From Nocardia niigatensis NBRC 100131 (GTDB taxonomy: Bacteria > Actinomycetota > Actinomycetes > Mycobacteriales > Mycobacteriaceae): a DNA stretch of 64,000 nt. Below are positions 1 to 7,132 of the stretch, piece after piece. Every line of letters begins with the position of its first letter. The stretch's first letter is position 1. A program made the position numbers and the translations under genes. Below the pieces are notes generated by a model, which worked only from the letters and a program-made list of their open reading frames with translations, had not been told where the DNA came from and ran no database searches. Location: the NCBI RefSeq assembly GCF_000308655.1, contig NZ_BAGC01000043.1:1-64000 (forward strand), read 5' to 3'.

Positions 1-42
1 GACCTCGTGGCCGCCGCCGACGCCCTCCACAAACGCCTCTGA
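1..42 (+). CDS. C-terminal tail of an unidentified protein (partial)
   Basis: Thirteen codons (DLVAAADALHKRL) run in frame from the window edge to a TGA ending at 42; the rest of the gene is outside the window. The tail is too short to classify. An alanine-rich helix ending in basic residues is common at the end of IclR-type regulators, and the equivalent M. tuberculosis neighbourhood has an IclR gene near here, but that is only a guess. A very strong hairpin about 90 bases downstream probably ends its transcript. Confidence 0.4.
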   Translation, partial: DLVAAADALHKRL

Positions 43-135
43 CGCGCCCCTGACGGACTTTGCGGGCCCCAGCCGACCTTCGAGGCGGCCACAGCCGTCA
101 CGACAGCCCCACGGGCCGCTCAGCCACCAGATCCC

Positions 136-183
136 GGAACGCCGCAGCCCCCGCCCGCTATCGGGCGGGGGCTGCGGCGTTCC
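136..183 (+). terminator. Strong hairpin terminator after the partial gene
   Basis: A perfect 22-bp inverted repeat (136-157 and 162-183) encloses a CTAT loop. There is no U-tract, as is common in actinobacteria. It lies between the partial gene ending at 42 and the next gene starting at 266. Confidence 0.65.
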
Positions 184-265
184 GGCCCGCGCCCGGCGCG
201 GTGCGCGATCTGGCCGGAAATGGCCAGTGTGACCGCGCTCATACGCCGTAAATTACAGTCGGCCC

Positions 266-766
266 ATGGGAGTAAATCAACGCGCGCAGATCGTGATGTC
301 CGAACAGGAGATCACCGAATTCATCGAGCGCAGCCGCATTGCCACCATGGCCACGCTGGGCGCCACGGGCGCGCCGCATCTGGTCGCCATGTGGTACGCG
401 GTGATCGACGGCGAGATCTGGTTCGAGACCAAGGCCAAGGCCCAGAAGACGGTGAACCTGCGCCGCGATCCGCGCATCACCGTGATGCTCGAGGCCGGCG
501 ACACCTACGACCAGCTGCGCGGCGTCTCCATCGAGGGCCGCGCGGAGGTCATCGAGGACCCCGAGGCGCTGTTCAAGGTGGGAATCAGCGTCTGGGAGCG
601 CTACACCGGGCCGTACAGCGAGGAGGCCAAGCCGTTCGTGGAGGCCATGCTGAACAAGCGGGTGGCCGTGCGCGTGGTGCCCGAGCGCCTCCGCAGCTGG
701 GATCACCGCAAACTCGGCCTGCCCGCGATGCCGCTGGGCGGCACCACGGCCGGTCAGCAGCCGTGA
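266..766 (+). CDS. PPOX/FDOR-class F420- or FMN-dependent oxidoreductase family protein (Rv2991-like)
   Basis: A 166-residue split beta-barrel flavin-fold protein of the pyridoxamine-5'-phosphate oxidase superfamily. Landmarks are the N-terminal TEFIERSRIATMATLG segment, HLVAMWYAVIDGEIWFET, the NLRRDPRITVML strand and a conserved tail with SWDHRKLGLP. These match the M. tuberculosis Rv2991 type, including the start MGVNQRAQIVMSE, so the ATG at 266 is preferred over the internal ATG at 296 although no clear Shine-Dalgarno precedes it. The family binds F420 or FMN in the cytoplasm; the substrate here is unknown. It is followed by a good terminator and then by two tRNAs on the other strand, so it is monocistronic. 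Confidence 0.9.
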   Translation: MGVNQRAQIVMSEQEITEFIERSRIATMATLGATGAPHLVAMWYAVIDGEIWFETKAKAQKTVNLRRDPRITVMLEAGDTYDQLRGVSIEGRAEVIEDPEALFKVGISVWERYTGPYSEEAKPFVEAMLNKRVAVRVVPERLRSWDHRKLGLPAMPLGGTTAGQQP

Positions 767-781
767 ATCACGGATGAGAAG

Positions 782-822
782 AGCGAAGGCCCCCAGCCGG
801 TTGGCTGGGGGCCTTCGCTTTG
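782..822 (+). terminator. Intrinsic terminator of the Rv2991-like gene
   Basis: A perfect 17-bp stem (782-798 with 803-819) around a GGTT loop, followed by a short T-rich stretch. It starts 15 bases after the stop codon at 766. Confidence 0.8.
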
Positions 823-895
823 TAGTCCCGACGGGATTTGAACCCGCGCTACCGCCTTGAGAGGGCGGCGTCCTAGGCCGCTAGACGACGGGACC
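823..895 (-). tRNA. tRNA-Glu (anticodon CTC)
   Basis: On the minus strand a full cloverleaf can be drawn: acceptor GGTCCCG with CGGGACT (one G-T closing pair), D-arm GTCTAGCGGCCTAGGAC, anticodon stem CCGCC/GGCGG around loop CTCTCAA, and T-arm GCGGGTTCAAATCCCGT with discriminator A. The anticodon reads GAG codons. CCA is not encoded. It lies downstream of gltX, whose product charges it. Confidence 0.95.
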
Positions 896-964
896 AGGAT
901 GAGATTTCGGCGGACTTTGCGGCCCGCCGAAGCTTCTCGAATTCGAGAGCCGGAGCTCTCGTAG

Positions 965-1036
965 CTGGGGTACCAGGACTCGAACCTAGAATGGCTGAAC
1001 CAGAATCAGCTGTGTTGCCAATTACACCATACCCCA
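965..1036 (-). tRNA. tRNA-Gln (anticodon CTG)
   Basis: A minus-strand cloverleaf: acceptor TGGGGTA with TACCCCA, anticodon stem GCTGA/TCAGC around loop TTCTGGT, T-arm with GGTTCGAGTCC, discriminator G. The anticodon CTG reads CAG. Actinobacteria generally lack GlnRS, so this tRNA should be mischarged with Glu by GltX and amidated by GatCAB, whose genes are at the other end of this window. Confidence 0.95.
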
Positions 1037-1123
1037 TTGACCTGGGCTTTCGAGTTCCTCCCGGGGGAAGCTCCCGACCGCTTTCCGGCCGAGAAGAAGA
1101 TTAGCAGCATCCCCCGGTAGATA

Positions 1124-1154
1124 CACAAACCGGCTGGTCAGAGGCCGGTTTGTG
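1124..1154 (-). terminator. Terminator downstream of gltX
   Basis: An 11-bp inverted repeat, CACAAACCGGC (1124-1134) with GCCGGTTTGTG (1144-1154), lies about 60 bases beyond the gltX stop and before the tRNA genes on the same strand, so the tRNAs probably have their own promoter. Confidence 0.55.
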
Positions 1155-1215
1155 CATCATTTCCGGATTACCCGAGGCCTTCGCGGAACCGATCTCGGGC
1201 GATACCGGCGAGCAC

Positions 1216-2682
1216 TCAGGCAATCTCCGCGAGCGCGGCCCGCATGCGGTCCATGGTGAGCTCACGGCCCAGCAGCTCCAGCGACTGGTAGAGCGGCGGG
1301 CTGATGTGGGATCCGGTCACCGCGACGCGCACGGGTGCGAATGCCTTGTTCGGCTTGAGGCCCAACTCGTCGATGAGCGCGCCCTTGAGCGCTTCCTCGA
1401 GGGGTTCCGGGGTCCATTCCGAAACGCCTTCGAGAGCCTTTACCGCCGCCTGCAGCACCGGTATCGCGTCCGGGCCCAGGTTCTTTTTCTGCGCGGCGGG
1501 GTCGATGGCGAACTCTTCGGGGTTGATGAACAGGAACTTCAGCAGATCCCAGGCATCGCTGAGCACCTTGATCCGGGTCTGCACCAGATCGGCCGCCGTT
1601 TCGAACAACTTGTCATCGATCTCGGCGCCGATATGCCCGTGTTCGGTGAGGTGTTCCCGCAGCCGGTGAGCAAAATCACCGGGGGCCAGCAACCGAATAT
1701 GTTCGGCGTTCAGAGCGTCGGCCTTCTTCTGATCGAATCGAGCCGGATTCGAATTCACCTTCGAGATATCGAAGGCGGCCACCATCTCCGCCATGGAGAA
1801 CACGTCATGATCATCGGCGATGCTCCAGCCGAGCAGCGCCAGATAATTCAGCAAACCCTCGGGAATGAACCCGCGGTCGCGGTGGTGGAAGAGATTGGAC
1901 TCCGGATCACGCTTGGACAACTTCTTGTTGCCCTGACCCATCACGAACGGCAGGTGACCGAACTCCGGGGTGAAGTCCGCGACGCCGATTCGTTTCAGCG
2001 AATCGTAGAGCGCGAGCTGCCGCGGAGTGGACGACAGCAGATCCTCGCCCCGCAAAACGTGGGTGATCTTCATCATGGCGTCGTCGACCGGATTGACCAG
2101 CGTGTAGAGCGGATCGCCATTGCCGCGGGTGAGCGCGAAGTCGGGGACCACGCCTGCACGGAAGGTGGTCTCGCCGCGCACCAGGTCGTTCCAGGTGAGG
2201 TCGCGGTCGGGCATGCGCAGGCGCACCACCGCGCCGCGGCCCTCGGCCTTGTAGGCGGCGATCTGCTCGGGGGTCAGGTCGCGGTCGAAGTTGTCGTAGC
2301 CGAGCTTCGGGTCGCGGCCGGCGGCCTTGTGACGGGCCTCGACTTCCTCAGGGGTGGAGAAGGATTCGTAGGCCTCCCCCGCCGCCAGCAGGCGCTGCAC
2401 CACATCGAGATGAATGTCACGCCGCTGCGACTGCCGGTAGGGGCCGTACGGGCCGCCGACCTCGGGGCCCTCGTCCCAGGTGAGGCCGAGCCAGCGCAGC
2501 GCGTCGAGGATGGCGTTGTAGGACTCCTCGGAATCGCGTGCGGCGTCGGTGTCTTCGATGCGGAAGACGAAGGCGCCGCCATGGTGGCGCGCGAAGGCCC
2601 AGTTGAAGAGGGCGGTACGGATGAGACCCACATGCGGTGTGCCGGTGGGTGACGGGCAGAAGCGAACCCGGACGTCGGTCAT
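1216..2682 (-). CDS. gltX: Glutamyl-tRNA synthetase (non-discriminating)
   Basis: GluRS attaches glutamate to tRNA-Glu and, in organisms without GlnRS, also to tRNA-Gln. The 488-residue protein has the class I signatures: the HIGH-type motif in PSPTGTPHVGLIRTALFNWA near the N-terminus and KLSKRDP as the KMSKS loop in the middle, followed by an alpha-helical anticodon-binding domain. I place the start at the ATG at 2682 (MTDVRVRFCPSPTG), preceded by GAAAGAGAG; an upstream in-frame ATG would add a non-conserved tail overlapping the preceding gene. It begins 13 bases after the FAH-family gene on the same strand, so the two are probably cotranscribed, with both substrate tRNAs just downstream. 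Confidence 0.97.
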   Translation of the reverse strand: MTDVRVRFCPSPTGTPHVGLIRTALFNWAFARHHGGAFVFRIEDTDAARDSEESYNAILDALRWLGLTWDEGPEVGGPYGPYRQSQRRDIHLDVVQRLLAAGEAYESFSTPEEVEARHKAAGRDPKLGYDNFDRDLTPEQIAAYKAEGRGAVVRLRMPDRDLTWNDLVRGETTFRAGVVPDFALTRGNGDPLYTLVNPVDDAMMKITHVLRGEDLLSSTPRQLALYDSLKRIGVADFTPEFGHLPFVMGQGNKKLSKRDPESNLFHHRDRGFIPEGLLNYLALLGWSIADDHDVFSMAEMVAAFDISKVNSNPARFDQKKADALNAEHIRLLAPGDFAHRLREHLTEHGHIGAEIDDKLFETAADLVQTRIKVLSDAWDLLKFLFINPEEFAIDPAAQKKNLGPDAIPVLQAAVKALEGVSEWTPEPLEEALKGALIDELGLKPNKAFAPVRVAVTGSHISPPLYQSLELLGRELTMDRMRAALAEIA

Positions 2683-2695
2683 GGCTCTCTTTCGT

Positions 2696-3469
2696 TCAGC
2701 GTTTGGCGGCAACGGGATTGGACAGGGTGCCGATGCCGGAGACGGTCACCGACACGGTCTGGCCGGCCTGCAGCGGGCCGACGCCCTCCGGGGTGCCGGT
2801 GAGGATGACATCGCCCGGGAGCAAGGTCATTACGGCGGTGACCCACTCGATCAGCTTCGGAATATCGTGCAGCAGAAGTGAAGTGCGGCTGCGCTGTTTG
2901 ACCTGGCCGTCGATCTCGGTGACGATCTCCAGATCCGAAGGGTCCAGTGCGGTCTCGATCCACGGGCCGAGCGGGCAGAAGGTGTCGTAGCCCTTGGCGC
3001 GGGTCCACTGGCCGTCGTGGCGCTGCTGGTCGCGGGCGGTGACGTCGTTGGCGACGGTATAGCCCAGGATGACCTCGTTGGCGCGGGCGGCGGGCACGTC
3101 CTTGCAGGGGCGGCCGATCACGATCGCCAGTTCGCCCTCGTAGTCCACCTGAGAAGAGCTGGGCGGCAGGATGATCGGGGCGTTGGGGCTCTGGATCGAG
3201 GTGCTCGGCTTCATGAAGATGACCGGGTCGGCGGGCGCCGGGCCGCCCATCTCCTCGGCGTGCGCCGCGTAGTTCTTGCCGATGCAGATCACCTTGCTGG
3301 CCAGGATGGGCGCCAGCAGGCGCACGTCGGCCAGCGGCCAGCTGCGGCCAGTGAAGGTCGGGTTCCCGAACGGGTGTTCGGCGATCTCCCGGACGACGGC
3401 GTCGGAACCGTCTCCTTCGATGCTGACGAAAGCGACTCCATCTGGGCTGGCAACTCGACCTAGGCGCAT
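2696..3469 (-). CDS. Fumarylacetoacetate hydrolase family protein (Rv2993c-like)
   Basis: This 257-residue protein has a short N-terminal domain (MRLGRVASPDGVAFVS) followed by a complete FAH fold: KVICIGKNYAAHAEEMG, DYEGELAIVIGR with the metal-binding acidic residues, NDVTARDQQ, and LLPGDVILTGTPEGVG. FAH proteins cleave or isomerise beta-dicarbonyl compounds using Mg2+ or Mn2+ (acylpyruvase, 2-hydroxyhepta-2,4-diene-1,7-dioate isomerase, oxaloacetate tautomerase). The substrate cannot be read from sequence. The start at 3469 agrees with the mycobacterial form; a longer start at 3478 (MPSMRLG) is possible. It precedes gltX on the same strand, as in M. tuberculosis. Confidence 0.9.
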   Translation of the reverse strand: MRLGRVASPDGVAFVSIEGDGSDAVVREIAEHPFGNPTFTGRSWPLADVRLLAPILASKVICIGKNYAAHAEEMGGPAPADPVIFMKPSTSIQSPNAPIILPPSSSQVDYEGELAIVIGRPCKDVPAARANEVILGYTVANDVTARDQQRHDGQWTRAKGYDTFCPLGPWIETALDPSDLEIVTEIDGQVKQRSRTSLLLHDIPKLIEWVTAVMTLLPGDVILTGTPEGVGPLQAGQTVSVTVSGIGTLSNPVAAKR

Positions 3470-3795
3470 GCTTGGCATCCTATCGACCGGCCTCGACCTG
3501 CCCGAACGCGCCCGACCGCGGGGCGGGACGGGAGCGCGGGCCGGCGGCGGGCGGAGCGCCCGCCGGGGCCGCGGGAGCCGGTGGCATCCCGGCCCGCATC
3601 ATCCCGATCCAAATGTGGAAAGCCCTTATACGCAAGCGAACTCGGGTCCGGCCAGTGGGCTCACAAGATCACCTCGCAAATGTTAGCAAACAGACAGCTC
3701 GCCCCGGAAATCATCTTGCGCATCAGGTGTACCGTAAGGCCCGATGTTCACAGAGTAGGATGCACGTTCCATATAATGAGACGCGAGGTGAGGTC
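3470..3795. other. Divergent intergenic region between the FAH gene and the MFS gene
   Basis: About 325 bases without a supported gene. The left half is extremely G+C rich and the right half (from about 3600) is noticeably A+T richer, with the candidate -10 box at 3772-3777. Confidence 0.6.
3772..3777 (+). promoter_or_regulatory. Candidate -10 box for the MFS gene
   Basis: A perfect TATAAT, rare in such G+C-rich DNA, lies 18 bases before the ATG at 3796. A weak -35-like TTCACA is at 3747-3752 with a long 19-base spacer, so a regulated or extended promoter is possible. Confidence 0.4.
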
Positions 3796-4974
3796 ATGAC
3801 CACCGTGACGGAGATGAGGACGACTCGGCGGTGGACCATGCTGGCCCTCGGCGTCTTCGCCCAGAGCTCGAGCGCGGTCCTGGTGCACGGCACCGCCTTC
3901 CTGCTGCCGGCGCTGACCCGGCGCGGATTGTCGCTGGCCACGGCCGGTCTGCTGGTGGCGATGCCCATGGTGGGGCTGGTCTGCACGCTGATCGCGTGGG
4001 GCTGGATCGTCGATCACGTGGGCGAGCGCAAGGCGCTGGTGGCCGGTCCCGCGCTGATGTTCGTGGCGGGCGCGGCCGCGGCGGCCGTCTCCAACTACAT
4101 TGCGCTCGGGGCCTTGTTGTTCCTGGCCGGGGCCGGGGCGGGCAGCACTAACGGCGCCAGCGGGCGCGTCATCGTGGGCTGGTTCCCACCGGATCAGCGC
4201 GGGCTGGCCATGGGGATCCGGCAGACGGCACAGCCGCTGGGCGTGGCGCTGGGCGCGCTGACCATCCCGGCCGTCGCTGCGGCACACGGGTTCTCGGCGG
4301 CGGTGCTGGTCCCCGCGGCGATGGCGGGCGCGGCGGCGATCGGCTGCCTGGTCGGGATTGTGGATCCGCCGCGGCCTGAATCCGCCGGGGGCACAGGGCG
4401 TCCCGTCAACCCGTACCGCGGCGACTCCACGCTGTGGCGCATTCACGGGGTGTCGATTCTGCTGGTGATCCCACAGGCCACCATCTGGACCTTCGGCCTG
4501 CTGTGGCTGCACCGCGATGTCGGGATGTCGCTGGCGGTGGCGGGCGCACTGGTCACGGCGACCCAAATCCTGGGCGCGGGAGGGCGAATCGGCGCGGGCG
4601 TCTGGTCGGACCGGGCGGGCAGCCGGCTGGGGCCGCTGCGCACGGTGGCGATCGCGGCCGTTATCTCCATGTCCGCCTTGGCCGTAGCGGCCTGGATGCA
4701 CCAGTGGTGGGCGGCGATTCCGATTCTGGTCGCGGCCTCGGTGATCACGGTAGCCGACAACGGCCTGGCGTTCACGGCGGTGGCCGAGATCGCCGGTCCC
4801 TATTGGTCGGGTCGCGGGCTGGGCATCCAGAACACGGGCCAGAATCTGGCGGCGGCCGTGATCGCCCCGGCCTTCGGCGCTTTGATCACCGCGGCCGGTT
4901 TTCCGATCACCTACCTGCTGGCGGGGCTGGTGGCGCTGGCGGCAGTCCCGTTGGTACCCAGGGGTTCCCGGTGA
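3796..4974 (+). CDS. Major facilitator superfamily transporter (Rv2994-like)
   Basis: This 392-residue protein has about twelve hydrophobic segments, with the MFS loop 2-3 signature recognisable as GWIVDHVGERKALVAG, and a second half repeating the pattern with GVWSDRAGSRLGPLR. It is a proton-driven inner-membrane transporter. The substrate is unknown; the mycobacterial counterpart is annotated only as an MFS protein. The ATG at 3796 follows GAGGTGAGG and gives a normal N-terminus (MTTVTEMRTTRRWTML). It is transcribed away from the FAH/gltX operon. Confidence 0.88.
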   Translation: MTTVTEMRTTRRWTMLALGVFAQSSSAVLVHGTAFLLPALTRRGLSLATAGLLVAMPMVGLVCTLIAWGWIVDHVGERKALVAGPALMFVAGAAAAAVSNYIALGALLFLAGAGAGSTNGASGRVIVGWFPPDQRGLAMGIRQTAQPLGVALGALTIPAVAAAHGFSAAVLVPAAMAGAAAIGCLVGIVDPPRPESAGGTGRPVNPYRGDSTLWRIHGVSILLVIPQATIWTFGLLWLHRDVGMSLAVAGALVTATQILGAGGRIGAGVWSDRAGSRLGPLRTVAIAAVISMSALAVAAWMHQWWAAIPILVAASVITVADNGLAFTAVAEIAGPYWSGRGLGIQNTGQNLAAAVIAPAFGALITAAGFPITYLLAGLVALAAVPLVPRGSR

Positions 4975-5212
4975 CCGGCTGATCTTCGGCAAATCCGGAA
5001 GAGCTGCGCCCGTTACGTTTTCGCATACGAATGCAAAAGTGCGATATGCCTCACTGGCCCAATATGTTTCGCACGAGCACCTCTCAGGATTCCATTTCGG
5101 CACCGCGGAGGGAACGGACGAAGCGTGTGAAGTAGTCGGGTTTCGGCGATTCGCCAGCTGGTACGTACCAGCGAATCACCTTGTCCGGCTCGATATCCGG
5201 CGATACACACCG

Positions 5213-5250
5213 AAAAGCCCCCGTCCCCGCGGTCGCGGGCACGGGGGCTT
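5213..5250 (-). terminator. Terminator of leuB
   Basis: A 16-bp stem with one mismatch (5215-5230 with 5235-5250) lies 11 bases past the leuB stop. On the minus strand it is followed by TTTT, so it is a canonical intrinsic terminator. Confidence 0.8.
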
Positions 5251-5261
5251 GACCGTGAAAC

Positions 5262-6269
5262 CTAGAGCGAGGCGGCGATCCGGTCGCCGACCTCGACGGT
5301 CGAGGCGGCGCCCGAGCGCGAGGACAGGTCCTTGGCGACGGCGGCCTCGATGCGCGCGGCCTCCTCGGCCTTGCCGAGGTGGTTCAGCAGCAGCGACACC
5401 GACAGGATCGCGGCGGTCGGGTCGGCCTTGGACTGACCGGCGATGTCCGGGGCCGAACCGTGCACCGGCTCGAACATGGACGGGTTGGTGCCGGAGGCGT
5501 CGATATTGCCGGAGGCGGCCAGGCCGATGCCACCGGAGACCGCCGCGGCCAGGTCGGTGATGATGTCGCCGAACAGGTTGTCGGTGACGATCACGTCGAA
5601 GCGGCCCGGGTCGGTGACCATGTGGATGGTGGCGGCATCGATGTGCTGGTAGGCGGTTTCGATGTCCGGGTACTCGGCGCCGACCTCGGCGACGGTCCGC
5701 GACCACAGCGAACCGGCGAAGGCCAGCACATTGTTCTTGTGCACCAGGGTCAGGTGCTTGCGGCGCTTGCGCGCGGTCTCGAACGCATAGCGGACGACGC
5801 GCTCGACGCCGAAGCGGGTATTGGTGGAGACCTCGGTGGCCACCTCGTGCGGGGTGTTGACGCGGATCGCGCCGCCGGTGCCGGTGTACGGACCCTCGGT
5901 GCCCTCGCGCACGACCACGAAGTCGATGTCCGGGTTGGCCGCGAGCGGGCTGGTGACGCCCGGGTACAGCTTGGACGGCCGCAGGTTGACGTGGTGGTCC
6001 AACTCGAAGCGGGTGCGCAGCAGCAGGCCGCGCTCGAGCAGGCCGCTCTGCACCGACGGGTCGCCGATGGCGCCGAGCAGGATGGCGTCGTGCTGCTTGA
6101 GCTCCGGGATCACATTGTCCGGGAGGATCTCGCCGGTGGCATGGAACCGCTTGGCTCCCAGGTCGTATTCGGTCTTCTCGACACCGGGCACCACCACATC
6201 GAGCACCTTGAGGGCCTCGGCGATGACCTCGGGGCCGATACCGTCGCCCGGAATGACAGCGAGTTTCAT
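5262..6269 (-). CDS. leuB: 3-isopropylmalate dehydrogenase
   Basis: This enzyme oxidatively decarboxylates 3-isopropylmalate with NAD+ in the third step of leucine synthesis. The 335-residue protein shows MKLAVIPGDGIGPEV, LLRTRFELDHHVNLRPSKLYPG, REGTEGPY, the catalytic Lys in THVHKNN-type context (LTLVHKNNVL), the metal-binding stretch VTDNLFGDIITDLAA and the NAD site HGSAPDIAGQSKADP. The start at 6269 is chosen because GGAG lies 10 bases upstream of it; the nearer in-frame ATG at 6278 would leave only one base to the same Shine-Dalgarno. Confidence 0.96.
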   Translation of the reverse strand: MKLAVIPGDGIGPEVIAEALKVLDVVVPGVEKTEYDLGAKRFHATGEILPDNVIPELKQHDAILLGAIGDPSVQSGLLERGLLLRTRFELDHHVNLRPSKLYPGVTSPLAANPDIDFVVVREGTEGPYTGTGGAIRVNTPHEVATEVSTNTRFGVERVVRYAFETARKRRKHLTLVHKNNVLAFAGSLWSRTVAEVGAEYPDIETAYQHIDAATIHMVTDPGRFDVIVTDNLFGDIITDLAAAVSGGIGLAASGNIDASGTNPSMFEPVHGSAPDIAGQSKADPTAAILSVSLLLNHLGKAEEAARIEAAVAKDLSSRSGAASTVEVGDRIAASL

Positions 6270-6445
6270 GAAATCCATGCTCCGTTCGATAGTGCGCGGG
6301 TGATCCTCTCCGCGCTGGCAGGAGAGTCACCGGCCACCCTAGCGGGTAGGCCCGCAACCCCTTTCACCAGGGCGAATCGCTCCCAACCAGTGGGATCACC
6401 GCCCCGTCGCACCGGATCGCGCCGCCGGCCACGGCGACACGCGGG

Positions 6446-6757
6446 CTAGGGCTGAATTCCCGCGCGGCGGCACTGCTGTTGCACGCGCAGGGAAAGCGCG
6501 TCCTGCTGGCCCGCCACCGTCCGACACCATTCCTGCGCCTGCGTGCCACATGCCCGCTGCTGCTGACCACCCATCGTCCCGGCGGAAAGCACTGCGACAC
6601 AACCATTCTCGGAACGGCTGTAGTCGGGCCGATGGTCGAGCAGCGCCCAGGCCACCGTGCCGGCGACGATCAGCCCGGCGACCACAGCGACACCGATCAG
6701 CAGATTTCGGCGCTCGGGCGCGCTCAGTGGTTCCGTCGGCGGCGTCTTCCCGCGCAT
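6446..6757 (-). CDS. Small single-pass membrane protein, function unknown
   Basis: A 103-residue protein with a basic, proline-rich N-terminus (MRGKTPPTEPLSAPERR), one transmembrane helix at about residues 19-41 (LLIGVAVVAGLIVAGTVAWALL) and an exported or cytoplasmic C-terminal half with four cysteines and many Gln residues (GGQQQRACGTQAQEWC, QQQCRRAG). The cysteines could form two disulfides if the domain is outside. GGGGAGG precedes the ATG at 6757. I do not recognise the family. It lies upstream of leuB in the same orientation, about 175 bases away. Confidence 0.6.
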   Translation of the reverse strand: MRGKTPPTEPLSAPERRNLLIGVAVVAGLIVAGTVAWALLDHRPDYSRSENGCVAVLSAGTMGGQQQRACGTQAQEWCRTVAGQQDALSLRVQQQCRRAGIQP

Positions 6758-6924
6758 GACGCCTCCCCTGGACTCCGGCGCAGCTGCATCCCAGCCAGTT
6801 TCGCACGCGACCCCGGCCTCGGGCCCGGTTCGGCCCACCGCCTTTTCGCGTCCGGCACCGCGGGCGAGTCGAGACCCCCGCCGAGCCGTTCCAATCGACA
6901 TTCCCGACACCGACATCGACGATC

Positions 6925-7035
6925 CCACTGCGACACCGGCTGCTTGTCGACGGTGATGAAATTGCCCGGATCCAGCGAGCCGAACAGCAGCGCCTTCCAG
7001 TTCTGCGATCCCGACCAGGCGGCCCGGGGCGGCAT
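6925..7035 (-). pseudogene. Remnant of a GT39 (ArnT/PMT-type) glycosyltransferase
   Basis: In one minus-strand frame about 37 codons read like the conserved first periplasmic loop of GT39-family membrane glycosyltransferases: PPRAAWSGSQNWKALL then FGSLDPGNFITVDKQPVSQW, where intact family members have a W-F-x-G-S-x-D-P-x-x-x-x-V-D-K-P-P pattern. The similarity stops abruptly on both sides, no start or membrane helices follow, and the second proline of DKPP is replaced. It looks like the leftover of a deletion between leuB and serA. The rest of 6758-7132 holds only this fragment and the serA terminator. Confidence 0.6.
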
Positions 7036-7075
7036 GTCGGCGGCGGAATCGGTGGGCTGCCCGTCGCCGGACGCG

Positions 7076-7111
7076 CCGCGCCCCCGTCCGCGAGTGCGGG
7101 CGGGGGCGCGG
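7076..7111 (-). terminator. Terminator of serA
   Basis: A G+C-rich stem of 16 bp with one mismatch (7076-7091 with 7096-7111) around GAGT, 22 bases beyond the serA stop. No T-tract. Confidence 0.6.
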
Positions 7112-7132
7112 CGGTCGGGCTCTTCGAGTCGG

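Noticed and set aside
1150..2652. 500-codon open frame on the plus strand opposite gltX
   Set aside because: High-G+C antisense shadow: it mirrors gltX exactly, shows no domain, and gltX is unmistakable. The same applies to the long opposite-strand frames over serA (6479-8932), the GHKL gene (11255-13129), ceramidase (16401-18359), ilvC/ilvN (27601-29196), ilvB (29193-31235), ilvD (32145-33995), the FtsX permease (39054-41552) and the kinase-ARH gene (59777-62293).
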